NCBI GenBank assembly: GCA_018267575.1
Contig: JAFDYF010000069.1
Location: forward strand, 186,001-250,000
Reading direction: 5' to 3'
Length of the DNA: 64,000 nt
From: Bacteroidota bacterium
GTDB lineage: Bacteria; Bacteroidota; Bacteroidia; Chitinophagales; Chitinophagaceae
The number at the start of each line of letters is the position of its first letter. The stretch's first letter is position 1. The notes below the pieces were generated by a model that saw only the letters and a list, made by a program, of their open reading frames with translations, had not been told where the DNA came from and did not search any database. Positions 36,718 to 45,760 of the stretch are shown in pieces. Position numbers and translations under genes: made by a program.

Positions 36718-38283
36718 ATGCCGGGATCAACCTCCAAGCACACTCTTTTAAGACAACCTGTTGCCAGTTTCCCGCCGCCTGGATCGGAGGAGGAACGCCA
36801 TCAGTTCAAAAAAATACAACATGGCTTTTCCCGTCAGTTTCAATTTTTTTTCCCAGATACGCTTGCGCCCAAAACCGTAGTCGTTATCCCCAGTCTTACA
36901 CTGGATCAGCAAGTGCTGGCAAAAGTCGACGGCGTGCTTCATTATGAGGAAAGATTGCTCTGCCTGTTGATGCTGCTCCGGATGCCGCGAACACGTGTGG
37001 TCTATGTGAGCAGCATGCCCATCGATCCCGTGATCGTCGACTATTATCTTCATTTGTTGCCGGGCATCACGGGGTCTCATGCCCGCGAAAGACTCACCCT
37101 ATTGAGTTGTTATGATATGTCGCCTAAATCACTGACTGAAAAAATCCTAAGCAGGGACCGGCTCATCGAACGAATCCGACATAGCATCCCTGCAGGACAG
37201 GTGGCGCATCTTGCCTGTTTTAATGTTACCGATCATGAGCGCACACTGGCCGTTCGGTTGGGTCTGCCAATATATGGTTGCGATCCTGCATTGAATTATT
37301 GGGGCACCAAGAGCGGTAGCCGAAAAGTTTTCCTGCATGCTGGGGTTGCTATGCCACCCGGAGCTGAAGACTTAAGTAGTTATGAAGATATTGTTCATGC
37401 CGTTGCTGCATTGAAAGATATGTACCCCAATCTCGGTAAAGCTATCCTCAAACTCAATGATGGGTTTTCGGGGGATGGGAATGCGGTGTTGAAATATCCT
37501 GAAGGACTTAGCCAGCATGCCCTTTTTGATTGGATACACCATAATTTGAAAAAAGAGATAGTGCCAGTTGCCAATGACCTGAGCGTGGATGTTTTTTTGG
37601 AAAAATTCAAGTACATGGGTGGCATCGTGGAAGCATTTGTGGAAGGCGACATAAAAAAATCACCCTCTGTACAGTGCAGGATAAACCCATTGGGGGAAGT
37701 GAAATTGGTCTCCACACATGATCAGCTATTGGGCGGCGAAACTGGGCAGATTTTTTTAGGGGCCCTTTTCCCCTGCGATGAAAGTTACCGAAAAGAAATT
37801 GGGGAGATTGGGAAAAAAATTTCTCAAGTGTTAAAGGAAAAAGGGATATTGGGTAGGTTCAGTATCGATTTTATTTCGGTAAAAGAAGAGACTGGATGGA
37901 AGCATTATGCAATTGAGATCAACTTGCGCAAAGGTGGCACTACCCATCCTTATCTAATGCTCCAATTTCTCACCAATGGCGATTATGACGAGGATACTGG
38001 TGTTTTTGAAACAGCCAACAAACAGCAACGATACTATTTTGCCTCAGATAACCTGCAGAATGAAAAATATAAAGGACTTACCCCGCAGGACTTGATTGAT
38101 ATCGCTGTTATGCACGGTCTGCATTTTGATGGGGCCGCACAAAAAGGAGTGGTGTTCCATATGATCGGGGCTTTGTCGCAATACGGAAAAATAGGTGTGC
38201 TTTGCATTGGCGAATCACCTGTGGAAGCCTATACCTTCTATACCAAAACCATTGAGGTGCTAAACCAGGAGACCGCTTTCTAA
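36718..38283 (+). CDS. PGM1-like ATP-grasp peptide ligase
   Basis: 521 aa. An N-terminal pre-ATP-grasp domain (PKTVVVIPSLTLDQQVLAKVDG) is followed by an ATP-grasp core (KAILKLNDGFSGDGNAVLKY; EAFVEG; SIDFISV; AIEINLRKGGTTHPY, with the Mg-binding Glu and Asn) and a C-terminal domain (LTPQDLIDIAVMHGLHFDG...VVFHMIGAL) as in PGM1-related proteins. PGM1 from Streptomyces joins a non-ribosomal amino acid to a peptide in pheganomycin synthesis. The actual substrates here are unknown; there is no precursor-peptide gene next to it that I can recognise. It is divergent from an MFS gene and convergent with a Rieske oxygenase. Confidence 0.8.
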   Translation: MPGSTSKHTLLRQPVASFPPPGSEEERHQFKKIQHGFSRQFQFFFPDTLAPKTVVVIPSLTLDQQVLAKVDGVLHYEERLLCLLMLLRMPRTRVVYVSSMPIDPVIVDYYLHLLPGITGSHARERLTLLSCYDMSPKSLTEKILSRDRLIERIRHSIPAGQVAHLACFNVTDHERTLAVRLGLPIYGCDPALNYWGTKSGSRKVFLHAGVAMPPGAEDLSSYEDIVHAVAALKDMYPNLGKAILKLNDGFSGDGNAVLKYPEGLSQHALFDWIHHNLKKEIVPVANDLSVDVFLEKFKYMGGIVEAFVEGDIKKSPSVQCRINPLGEVKLVSTHDQLLGGETGQIFLGALFPCDESYRKEIGEIGKKISQVLKEKGILGRFSIDFISVKEETGWKHYAIEINLRKGGTTHPYLMLQFLTNGDYDEDTGVFETANKQQRYYFASDNLQNEKYKGLTPQDLIDIAVMHGLHFDGAAQKGVVFHMIGALSQYGKIGVLCIGESPVEAYTFYTKTIEVLNQETAF

Positions 38284-38304
38284 CCTCACCGCCTCTATAC
38301 CCAG

Positions 38305-39384
38305 TTAGATAAAGGAAGAAATGATCCGATGAAAATGGTGCGTGCCCTGCTCCCGCTTTACGGAATATCTGCCGAACTTATAGAAACGGGATCGGATTCC
38401 TTTTTGAACAAGTTGAACCACTTCCTCATCTTCAAATTCCACTGTATCCAGATTGGAACCAGCCCCTAAATTATACCTGGATTCGTCGTATATATAAGTA
38501 TAGAAAGAAACTTTTGTTTCGTTGACCCCGATGGGATGCACCACATTCACCGAACATCCCCAAGGATAAAAATTGAACATCATATTCGGGAACACCCAGA
38601 AATAGTAAGCAGCTACTTTTTTGCCATAATCGGGAGAAGAGGCGGGCAGGTCAAAACAATCTTCATCGTCCTTCGCGATGCCCAATTGCAGGTTGGCATA
38701 TTTGAAGAGCTCGGTACTATAATTGCCATAATCAATCACTGCATTCAAACCTGCATGCACAAAAGGGATATGGAAACCTTCCAGATAGTTTTCGCAATAC
38801 AATGCCCAATTCGCTTTCACCATAAACTCGCGGGACAGCTCGGGTTTGAACACATATTGGTCAACCGGTAACCAACCTACTCGGTCCATCATCTCTTTCA
38901 AAAATAGGTTGGCGGGTATTTGACCATCCACTGAAGCAAAAAGGAATTTGCCCCATTGGAAAAAAGGCACTTGAGTTAGGTCATCATTCTTGGCCGGGAA
39001 ATTCTCTACCTCTTTAAATTCGGGCATGGAAAGAAATCGGCCATCCAAATGGAAGAGCCGACCATGATACTTACACCGGAGGTTTGAAGTCTTGCAAGGC
39101 TTGTCTGCCAGCAGATTGCCACGGTGGGTGCAAACATTGGAAAGCAAATGGATTTTTTCTTCCTTATCGTGGACCAATAACAATGGTTCATCCAAATAAT
39201 GCTCGAGCAAAGTAAATGGGTATACATCGCCAGACTCCTTTACTAAATCGGTATTGCCGATAAACTGCCAGGAAGGGGCAAAAATTTTTTCCTTCATTTC
39301 TTCAAAAACCGCTTCGCTTTTATATAGTTTGGTATCTGGGGTTTGGGCTTTGGCAATATTCTCATCCACAAAAAATGGGCTCAT
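38305..39384 (-). CDS. Rieske [2Fe-2S] ring-hydroxylating-type oxygenase alpha subunit
   Basis: 359 aa from ATG 39384 (a TTG two codons upstream is less likely). The Rieske cluster ligands Cys85-x-His87 and Cys104-x-x-His107 (CTHRGN, CKYHGRLFHLDG) are complete, and the mononuclear iron site has Asn199, His205 and His210 in CENYLEGFHIPFVHAGL. It resembles the carnitine/choline/betaine-type monooxygenase branch. No reductase partner gene is adjacent. The substrate is undetermined. A palindromic 21-nt repeat lies about 110 nt upstream. Confidence 0.88.
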   Translation of the reverse strand: MSPFFVDENIAKAQTPDTKLYKSEAVFEEMKEKIFAPSWQFIGNTDLVKESGDVYPFTLLEHYLDEPLLLVHDKEEKIHLLSNVCTHRGNLLADKPCKTSNLRCKYHGRLFHLDGRFLSMPEFKEVENFPAKNDDLTQVPFFQWGKFLFASVDGQIPANLFLKEMMDRVGWLPVDQYVFKPELSREFMVKANWALYCENYLEGFHIPFVHAGLNAVIDYGNYSTELFKYANLQLGIAKDDEDCFDLPASSPDYGKKVAAYYFWVFPNMMFNFYPWGCSVNVVHPIGVNETKVSFYTYIYDESRYNLGAGSNLDTVEFEDEEVVQLVQKGIRSRFYKFGRYSVKREQGTHHFHRIISSFI

Positions 39385-39494
39385 GGTCAAACAAGATTAG
39401 TCCGGAAAGTTAAGAAAGAGTTACTGAGAAAAAAAGGTTGGAGATAGATTTACCCTTTCCCAGGTTTAAAACTTTGGAAAAATTCGTGCTTGTA

Positions 39495-39515
39495 AGACCG
39501 GGACGGTCAGGCAAA
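39495..39515. promoter_or_regulatory. Palindromic 21-nt repeat, copy 1 (candidate operator)
   Basis: AGACCGGGACGGTCAG followed by GCAAA; its core GACCG-GGA-CGGTC is a perfect inverted repeat. A copy with one mismatch lies at 40972. This copy is 111 nt upstream of the oxygenase start. The form resembles TetR-family boxes with AGACC/GGTC arms (inference). Confidence 0.45.
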
Positions 39516-39615
39516 GTTCGTCAATCTCAAAGGTCTTTAAAAAATGTTGTTGGTATACCACGCACAATACTCACTACATACCAATAACGATAGGAAATAA
39601 ATCGGTGGCAGCTCT

Positions 39616-39647
39616 TTAAAAAAAAAGATTGGTCAATATGATTGGCC
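39616..39647 (-). terminator. Terminator of the gene at 39648
   Basis: On the minus strand GGCCAAT-CAT-ATTGACC forms a 7-bp stem with one mismatch, followed by nine T residues. It abuts the stop codon of the small gene directly and supports that gene being transcribed. Confidence 0.7.
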
Positions 39648-39884
39648 TTATGGGCGTGAATTCTTCTTCGTCTTTCTTAGTGATTCTTTGGCTGGGCCGG
39701 GGCAATGTACCAATACGGCCAAGGGTAGTTTCCTTGTTTCCTTTTTTCTGGATCTGGAGTCTTGCCAGTAGCAATCAGCTTCTTTCGTGATTGGGTGTAT
39801 AGCAGAAATAACCATTTTCGGTGTCTTCGGGTTGTTCCGCACCTGTACGCAATCTTTTTCTTTAAACTCCATTTCCATATTCAT
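39648..39884 (-). CDS. Small DUF2158-like protein
   Basis: 78-aa basic protein from ATG 39884 (ATG 39878 and 39872 are also possible). The order FKEKDCVQVRNNPKTPKMVISAI then CYWQD recalls the DUF2158/YodC fold (a short beta protein with V-x-L-K-S-G-G-P-K-M and a C-x-W motif), though here the residues are diverged. Function unknown. It has its own terminator and ends in a lysine-rich tail. Confidence 0.55.
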   Translation of the reverse strand: MNMEMEFKEKDCVQVRNNPKTPKMVISAIHPITKEADCYWQDSRSRKKETRKLPLAVLVHCPGPAKESLRKTKKNSRP

Positions 39885-40045
39885 TGTTTTGCTATTAAAA
39901 TAGGGGGGCAATCAAATATACTTAAAATTTCAAAGCTTTCCGAATCGGGTCAAACTCCAGTAATAAACCCAATGGGTAAAGGAAATACTAGGTAAGCTTG
40001 CAAAAGCTTAGTTTTGTTCGTTAGCCGTACTTTTAAAAAACGATT

Positions 40046-40507
40046 ATGACAGGAATGCAGGAAAGGATTTTTAAGGTCTTTAAGGAATTTAAGATTTCTA
40101 GGAACGGTGTGATCGACAGTAATTCACTTGACATGACGATCAAAAAATGGGGCACTGGCTCAAGGGACGAGCAGGTTACAGCACTAAATGAACTCGTCGC
40201 CCTTGGTTATCTCACACTTGATAATAACTGGTACACTTTGCTTGCTAAGGGATATGACCATATCTATGAAGGTTACTCGGTCACTGACACGGAATCGCTG
40301 ATACTGGGCGAGTTCAAAGCACGGAAAATCAGCCCTGGCCATCGACTAATGCGTGATTCATTATCCCCTTTTCAACATTCACAGGAGAGGTTCCATATGG
40401 ACCATTTTAACCCTGCACTCCTTAACCTGATGACATTCGGTTTTTTGGAGAAACAGGATCGGGGCTATATACTCACGCAAAAAGGATACGACAAGATCCA
40501 TTCTTGA
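40046..40507 (+). CDS. Uncharacterised winged-helix-like protein
   Basis: 153-aa soluble protein with two similar parts: KEFKISRNGVIDSNSLDM...VTALNELVALGYLTLDNNWYTLLAKGYDHI and FNPALLNLMTFGFLEKQDRGYILTQKGYDKI. Each ends in a beta-wing-like Y-x-L-T/L-x-K-G-Y-D motif, which suggests tandem winged-helix modules. I do not recognise a family. Its 3' end is coupled to the acetyltransferase gene. A short perfect inverted repeat (TAAGCTT/AAGCTTA) lies at 39993-40010 upstream. Confidence 0.6.
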   Translation: MTGMQERIFKVFKEFKISRNGVIDSNSLDMTIKKWGTGSRDEQVTALNELVALGYLTLDNNWYTLLAKGYDHIYEGYSVTDTESLILGEFKARKISPGHRLMRDSLSPFQHSQERFHMDHFNPALLNLMTFGFLEKQDRGYILTQKGYDKIHS

Positions 40508-40521
40508 AACAGCCCACAGCA

Positions 40522-40929
40522 ATGACTATTAAAAAAATCAATGCTTCAGATACTTGGCCCATCCGACAATTGGTGATGTGGCCAGACAAACCAATAGAGT
40601 TTGTGAAAATAACTGGGGAAGAAAAAGCCAACCACTATGGGCTTTATGTGGAAGATCAACTGGTATCGGTGATTTCATGTTTTGAGTCTGATGGGGAAAT
40701 CCAATTTAGAAAATTCGCGACTTTGATCGAAAAACAAAATAGGGGATTGGGTACCTATCTATTGAGTTATATCATCAATGAAGCGAAGAGCAGAAACATA
40801 AAAAAAATTTGGTGCAACGCCAGAAAGGGCAAAACAGGTTATTATGAAAAATTCGGCATGACAAATACTTGCCATGAATTTTCCAAAGAGGGAATTCATT
40901 ATGTAGTTATGGAAATCCAGTTTGCTTAG
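40522..40929 (+). CDS. GNAT family N-acetyltransferase
   Basis: 135 aa. Acetyl-CoA-binding motif A is RKFATLIEKQNRGLGTYLLSYIINEAK, followed by IKKIWCNARKGKTGYYEKFGM and the final strand HYVVMEIQF. ATG 40522 is chosen; a TTG at 40504 overlaps the upstream stop and could also serve. The acceptor substrate is unknown. Confidence 0.85.
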   Translation: MTIKKINASDTWPIRQLVMWPDKPIEFVKITGEEKANHYGLYVEDQLVSVISCFESDGEIQFRKFATLIEKQNRGLGTYLLSYIINEAKSRNIKKIWCNARKGKTGYYEKFGMTNTCHEFSKEGIHYVVMEIQFA

Positions 40930-40971
40930 CCTTGATTAAATTACCCAATCAGGAAAAGGTTTGCTCTTTTC

Positions 40972-40992
40972 AGACCGGGACGGTCAGACAAA
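40972..40992. promoter_or_regulatory. Palindromic 21-nt repeat, copy 2 (candidate operator)
   Basis: Same as the copy at 39495 except one base, with the identical GACCG-GGA-CGGTC core. It is 78 nt upstream of the MFS gene start at 41071. The two copies each precede a gene reading away from the segment between them. Confidence 0.45.
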
Positions 40993-41070
40993 AAGATGAG
41001 ATTAGCTCCGTGCAACATTTGTGTTAGCCTCAAGTTTTGTATATTTATTATGTGCTGGTAGGCTATTTAA

Positions 41071-42321
41071 ATGATGCCAGAAACCCGAGGCTCTGTTGGC
41101 AATCTTTCGGACTCGATTTGCAATCCCAAAACAAAAACATTGAAATATATTACAAGGACGGTTTGGGTTCTATCATTAGTGAGCCTGTTTACTGACACGG
41201 CCAGCGAAATGCTTTATCCGATAATGCCGATTTATTTAAAGACCATTGGTTTTTCAATAGTACTGATCGGTATTCTGGAAGGTGTGGCGGAAGCAACTGC
41301 AGGGCTTAGTAAAGGCTATTTTGGTAAACTTTCTGACCATTCGCAAAAAAGAGTTCCATTCGTGCAAATAGGTTATGCTTTTAGTGCCATCTCAAAACCG
41401 ATGATGGCATTTTTCATTTATCCACTTTGGATTTTCTTTGCACGTACTATCGACCGTTTTGGAAAAGGGATTCGGACAGGTGCAAGGGACGCCATTCTTT
41501 CTGATGAAGCAACTGCAGAAACCAAAGGGAAAATATTTGGCTTCCATCGTTCCATGGATACTTTAGGTGCAGTTTTAGGGCCGGCATTTGCATTACTTTA
41601 CCTCTATTTTCATCCTCAAGACTATAAAACGCTTTTTTACATTGCGTTTATACCGGGTTGCCTGGCTGTATTTGCATCTTTCTTGGTGAAAGACAAACCC
41701 AAAGTGGATAGAGTGCCAAAGAAAGCAACCCCATTTTTCTCTTTCATTGACTATTGGAAATGGAGTCCAAGCATTTACCGGAAAGTGGTCGGTGGGCTTT
41801 TGGCTTTCACTTTATTTAATAGCTCGGATGTTTTTTTATTATTAAAGGCCAAACAATCGGGACTCAATGACAGCTCTGTAATTGGGCTGTATATTTTCTA
41901 CAATCTCGTTTATGCGTTGACCGCTTTCCCGATTGGCATTTATGCCGATAAAATCGGTCTGAAGAAAATGCTTGTGTTTGGGTTTGCCATTTTTGCAATG
42001 GTATATTTTGGGTTTGCTGTTAACACAAATATCTATGTATTTGCTGGACTGTTTTTGCTTTATGGGGTTTATGCAGCATCAACCGAAGGCATTTCAAAAG
42101 CCTTGATCAGTAATATTACAGAGAAGAAAGACACCGCCACCGCCATTGGCACTTTCTCCGGGTTTCAAAGTATTTTCACCATGCTGGCAAGTTCCTTGGC
42201 TGGGTTGATTTGGTTTCGCTTTGGGGCAAGCACCACATTTATGATTACGGCCATTGCAACCATACTGATAATTTTATATTTTTTATCCGCCATCAAACTG
42301 GATAAGCAATCTGCAGACTAA
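41071..42321 (+). CDS. MFS transporter
   Basis: 416 aa with about twelve helices and the family signatures DTASEMLYPIMPIYLKTIG (helix 1 region), ATAGLSKGYFGKLSD and RFGKGIRTGARDAILSDE. This subgroup is annotated as a general MFS efflux or uptake protein; no substrate is evident. A candidate palindromic operator lies just upstream. Confidence 0.85.
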   Translation: MMPETRGSVGNLSDSICNPKTKTLKYITRTVWVLSLVSLFTDTASEMLYPIMPIYLKTIGFSIVLIGILEGVAEATAGLSKGYFGKLSDHSQKRVPFVQIGYAFSAISKPMMAFFIYPLWIFFARTIDRFGKGIRTGARDAILSDEATAETKGKIFGFHRSMDTLGAVLGPAFALLYLYFHPQDYKTLFYIAFIPGCLAVFASFLVKDKPKVDRVPKKATPFFSFIDYWKWSPSIYRKVVGGLLAFTLFNSSDVFLLLKAKQSGLNDSSVIGLYIFYNLVYALTAFPIGIYADKIGLKKMLVFGFAIFAMVYFGFAVNTNIYVFAGLFLLYGVYAASTEGISKALISNITEKKDTATAIGTFSGFQSIFTMLASSLAGLIWFRFGASTTFMITAIATILIILYFLSAIKLDKQSAD

Positions 42322-42452
42322 ATTTGTGAACAAAACTACACTAAGGAAAGGGTATTGTGCTTGGTATTGGGGTTTAAAAAACATTTTTCAACTTGACAGT
42401 TTTGGGTTTAACAATATGCAATGCGAAATAGGAAAATACAAATGAAATTTAA

Positions 42453-43247
42453 ATGCTAACTACAGATAAACCTACTTTTAGTAGTGGGTATTCCCAAGTG
42501 AACGGACTAAAAATGTATTACGAGATTTATGGTCAAGGTAAGCCCCTGGTTCTGATTCACGGTGGCGGTTCCACTATTCAAACAAGTTTTGGGAAGAGCA
42601 TTCCATTGTTGGAAAAAAGTAGAAAACTGATTGCTGTTGAATTACAGGCTCACGGAAGAACGAAGGATAGAAATGCAGATTTGTCATTTGAACAAGATGC
42701 GGATGATATTGCTGTGCTGCTCAAAAACCTACACGTTGACAAGGCCGATTTTTTTGGTTTCAGCAACGGAGCGACAACTACAATGCATATTGCCATTCGC
42801 CACCCATCAATCGTTGATAAAATGATTTTGGGTTCGGCGCTTGCTAAATGCAATGGGGTTCCTGATTGGTTTTGGGATTTTATGAAACAAGCCAGTTTGG
42901 AAAATATGCCCGAACAATTGAAACGAGCATACATGGAAGTGGCTGCTGACACAAATGGTTTGCAAATAATGCACGACAGGGATGTAAAGAGAATGGTTAA
43001 TTTTAAAGACATTCCAGACGAACAGATCAAAGCGATTCAGGCACACACTTTAATTATCATCGGCGACCAAGATGTAATTACCCCTGAACATGCTATTGAA
43101 TTACATAAGCTGTTAGCCAACTCCGCGTTAGCAATAATCCCCGGTGGTCATGGGGAATATATTGGGGAAATAACTACAATAAAACCTGACTTCAAAGAAA
43201 GCGAACTGGTAATCCCAATGATTGAAAAGTTTCTGGACCGGAAATAA
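42453..43247 (+). CDS. Alpha/beta fold hydrolase
   Basis: 264 aa with the alpha/beta-hydrolase core: LVLIHGGGSTIQTSF (oxyanion hole), nucleophile elbow in FFGFSNGATTTMHIAI (Ser in GFSNGA), acidic residue in IIIGDQDVITPEHA and His in IPGGHGEYIGEIT. It is soluble with no signal peptide. The substrate is unknown. It follows the MFS gene by 131 nt. Confidence 0.88.
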   Translation: MLTTDKPTFSSGYSQVNGLKMYYEIYGQGKPLVLIHGGGSTIQTSFGKSIPLLEKSRKLIAVELQAHGRTKDRNADLSFEQDADDIAVLLKNLHVDKADFFGFSNGATTTMHIAIRHPSIVDKMILGSALAKCNGVPDWFWDFMKQASLENMPEQLKRAYMEVAADTNGLQIMHDRDVKRMVNFKDIPDEQIKAIQAHTLIIIGDQDVITPEHAIELHKLLANSALAIIPGGHGEYIGEITTIKPDFKESELVIPMIEKFLDRK

Positions 43248-43648
43248 AAATAAGATATGGATTGCACACTAGCTAGAACGAATACTTAGCCTATTTTTTG
43301 CTAGCCACCGAAAATGGATGCTTCCAAATTGCTGTTCCGAAAATAGTATAGTATGGAAAAATACCTCCCATTGGCGGATGTATATTTTTTTTGACTTTTA
43401 TCAGATATACCAATCCAATTTTAAGATTGAAATACCGATTGCTTAAAATTGGGGCATTATTAAGCTGCTGCCAAAAAATGGTATAGATGATTCTAAAACT
43501 TTTAAACGTTTTGGGTTCTTGGCTTAACTTTAATTGGCATAAAATTAAGCGTAATATTTAAAAATATGTCAAGATAGTATAATACATGGTCAAGATTGAT
43601 GGAAAATAGCGATTCAACGATTTATAATTTTGGTCTTATTGTTTGTGT
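43248..43648. other. Intergenic region before lutA
   Basis: 401 nt without a gene. It holds a good -7 element (TAATTTTG at 43625-43632, TAnnTTTG type, 16 nt before ATG 43649) and an AAACGTTT palindrome at 43504-43511 that could be a LacI-type site. Nothing else is supported. Confidence 0.5.
43625..43632 (+). promoter_or_regulatory. Candidate -7 element for the lut-fuc cluster
   Basis: TAATTTTG fits TAnnTTTG and would give a leader of roughly 10 nt before lutA. The -33 box is not convincing. Confidence 0.35.
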
Positions 43649-44383
43649 ATGAAAATAGGCCTGTTCATCCCCTGTTATATCGATCAGTTTTATCCTCAAG
43701 TAGGCATTGCCTCCTTGCAATTGCTTGAAAAAATGGGATGCAAGGTTTTTTTTCCACTTGATCAAACCTGTTGCGGCCAGCCCATGGCCAACAGTGGCTT
43801 TGCGCATCTGACCGAAACCTGCAATACCCTTTTCATCGATCATTTCAAGGATGTTGATTATATCGTATGCCCCTCCGGGAGCTGTACGTTGCATATAAAA
43901 GAACACTTGATAGATGATGGGCGACCTGCGCTTGCAGATAGGGTAAGACATCAGGTATTTGAACTGTCCGAATTTTTCACCGATATATTGAAAGTGGAAA
44001 AATTGGATGCTTTCTTTCCTTACAAGGTTGGCTTTCATTCAAGCTGTCATGGACAAAGGGGTTTGGGCGTTTCTTCCATGAGCGAACGCATGTTGCCCTA
44101 CTTTTCAAAGCCTGAATCTTTATTGCAAAAAGTAAAAGGTATACAATTATCAACTCCAAACCGGAGTGATGAATGCTGTGGCTTTGGTGGTACTTTCTGT
44201 GTGTTCGAGGAAGCCGTTTCTGTAAAAATGGGTAAGGACAGGGTTATGGAACATGAGGCCAATGATGTGGACTATATCACCGCTGTTGATATGAGCTGTC
44301 TCATGCACCTGGAAGGTATCCTGAAACGCAAGGGCAGTAAGATCAAGACCATCCACTTGGCCGAAATTTTGAACTCAAAATAA
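43649..44383 (+). CDS. lutA: Lactate utilisation protein A, (Fe-S)-binding (LutA/YkgE)
   Basis: 244-aa subunit of the LutABC L-lactate oxidase complex that turns L-lactate into pyruvate. It has two CCG-type cysteine-rich domains: DQTCCGQPMAN with a later SCT-type motif, and SCHGQRGLG followed by DECCGFGGTF, as in heterodisulfide-reductase-like proteins. ATG 43649 is preferred to TTG 43643. lutB follows after 9 nt, and the three genes are in the usual order. Confidence 0.92.
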   Translation: MKIGLFIPCYIDQFYPQVGIASLQLLEKMGCKVFFPLDQTCCGQPMANSGFAHLTETCNTLFIDHFKDVDYIVCPSGSCTLHIKEHLIDDGRPALADRVRHQVFELSEFFTDILKVEKLDAFFPYKVGFHSSCHGQRGLGVSSMSERMLPYFSKPESLLQKVKGIQLSTPNRSDECCGFGGTFCVFEEAVSVKMGKDRVMEHEANDVDYITAVDMSCLMHLEGILKRKGSKIKTIHLAEILNSK

Positions 44384-44392
44384 AAATGAACC

Positions 44393-45760
44393 ATGGGCAC
44401 TGTTGAACATGCAAAGGCCGCAGGCAGATTTATTGCCGATGAACCAAGGACCAATTGGCATGATGAGACGCTTTGGTTTGTGAGGCAGAAAAGAGATCAT
44501 GCGGCATCGTTATTGAATGGTTGGGAGGAATTAAGGGAAAGGGCATCGCAGATAAAAAACCATGTGCTCTCCAACTTAGATCAATACCTGATTCAATTCG
44601 AAAAAAATGCGATTGCAAATGGTGCCATTATTCATTGGGCAGCTGATGCCGAGGAACACAACCAGATTGTGCATGGTATTATCAAGAACGCTGGAGTAAC
44701 CAGGTTGGTCAAGAGCAAATCCATGCTCACCGAAGAATGTCATTTGAACCATTTCCTTTCAGGTCAAGGCATTGAGGTGGTGGATACCGATCTCGGTGAA
44801 CGCATTGTACAGTTCCGAAAAGAACCGCCGAGCCATATCGTGTTGCCTGCTATCCATTTGAAAAAGCAGGATGTGAGCGAGACCTTTCATGAACACCTGC
44901 ATACAGAAAAGGGCAACAATGACCCAAACTATTTGACGGGAGCAGCCAGACAACATCTGCGTAATGAATTTATACAATCAAAAGTGGCGATAACCGGTGT
45001 CAATTTTGCTGTCGCAGAAACCGGAGGGATCGTTGTTTGTACAAACGAAGGCAATGCGGACATGGGGGTGCATGCTGCAAAAATCCATATTGCTTGTATG
45101 GGCATCGAAAAAATAATTCCCAAAGCGGGTGACCTCTCGGTTTTTTTACGGTTATTGGCAAGGAGCGCAACGGGGCAACCCATTACTACCTATAGCAGTC
45201 ATTTCCATCGCCCCGATAAAGAAAAACAATTGCATATTGTGATCGTTGACAATGGGCGCACACAACAATTGGGTAGGCCCGATTTTCGGAACTCTTTAAA
45301 ATGCATCCGATGTGGTGCCTGTTTCAATACCTGTCCCGTGTACAGAAGAAGCGGCGGGCATAGTTATCACAACGCGGTAGCTGGTCCCATTGGCTCCATA
45401 TTGGCGCCGAACATAGATATGCGCAAAAACGCTGACCTGCCTTTTGCATCCACGCTTTGCGGTTCTTGTAGCAATGTTTGCCCAGTGAAGATCGATATCC
45501 ATGACCAGTTATGGAAATGGAGACAAATATTGGTGAAAGAAGGGCATGTGGCGATGGGAAAAAAAATAATGATGCAGTCAATGGCTTTTTTATTGTCACG
45601 CCCAAAACTCTATCGCTTTGCAGGAAAATGGGGAAGAAAAATAATGCAATCAGTGCCCATATTGGTATCCAACAAACTGAACCCCTGGTACAAACAAAGA
45701 GAAATGCCCGAGCCGCCAAAGCAAAGTTTTAACGAGTGGTACAAACAAAACAAAAAATGA
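44393..45760 (+). CDS. lutB: Lactate utilisation iron-sulfur protein B (LutB/YkgF)
   Basis: 455-aa LUD-domain protein with a C-terminal ferredoxin-like part. Two 4Fe-4S motifs are present: CIRCGACFNTCPVYR and CGSCSNVCPVKID. The N-terminal LUD region includes KSKSMLTEECHLNHFLSGQGIEVVDTDLGERIVQ. Its stop overlaps the lutC start (ATGA). Confidence 0.94.
   Translation: MGTVEHAKAAGRFIADEPRTNWHDETLWFVRQKRDHAASLLNGWEELRERASQIKNHVLSNLDQYLIQFEKNAIANGAIIHWAADAEEHNQIVHGIIKNAGVTRLVKSKSMLTEECHLNHFLSGQGIEVVDTDLGERIVQFRKEPPSHIVLPAIHLKKQDVSETFHEHLHTEKGNNDPNYLTGAARQHLRNEFIQSKVAITGVNFAVAETGGIVVCTNEGNADMGVHAAKIHIACMGIEKIIPKAGDLSVFLRLLARSATGQPITTYSSHFHRPDKEKQLHIVIVDNGRTQQLGRPDFRNSLKCIRCGACFNTCPVYRRSGGHSYHNAVAGPIGSILAPNIDMRKNADLPFASTLCGSCSNVCPVKIDIHDQLWKWRQILVKEGHVAMGKKIMMQSMAFLLSRPKLYRFAGKWGRKIMQSVPILVSNKLNPWYKQREMPEPPKQSFNEWYKQNKK

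Noticed and set aside
39495..40992. Direct repeats considered as ends of an insertion element
   Set aside because: No transposase or integrase between them, and each copy is itself a palindrome at promoter distance from a gene, better explained as an operator.
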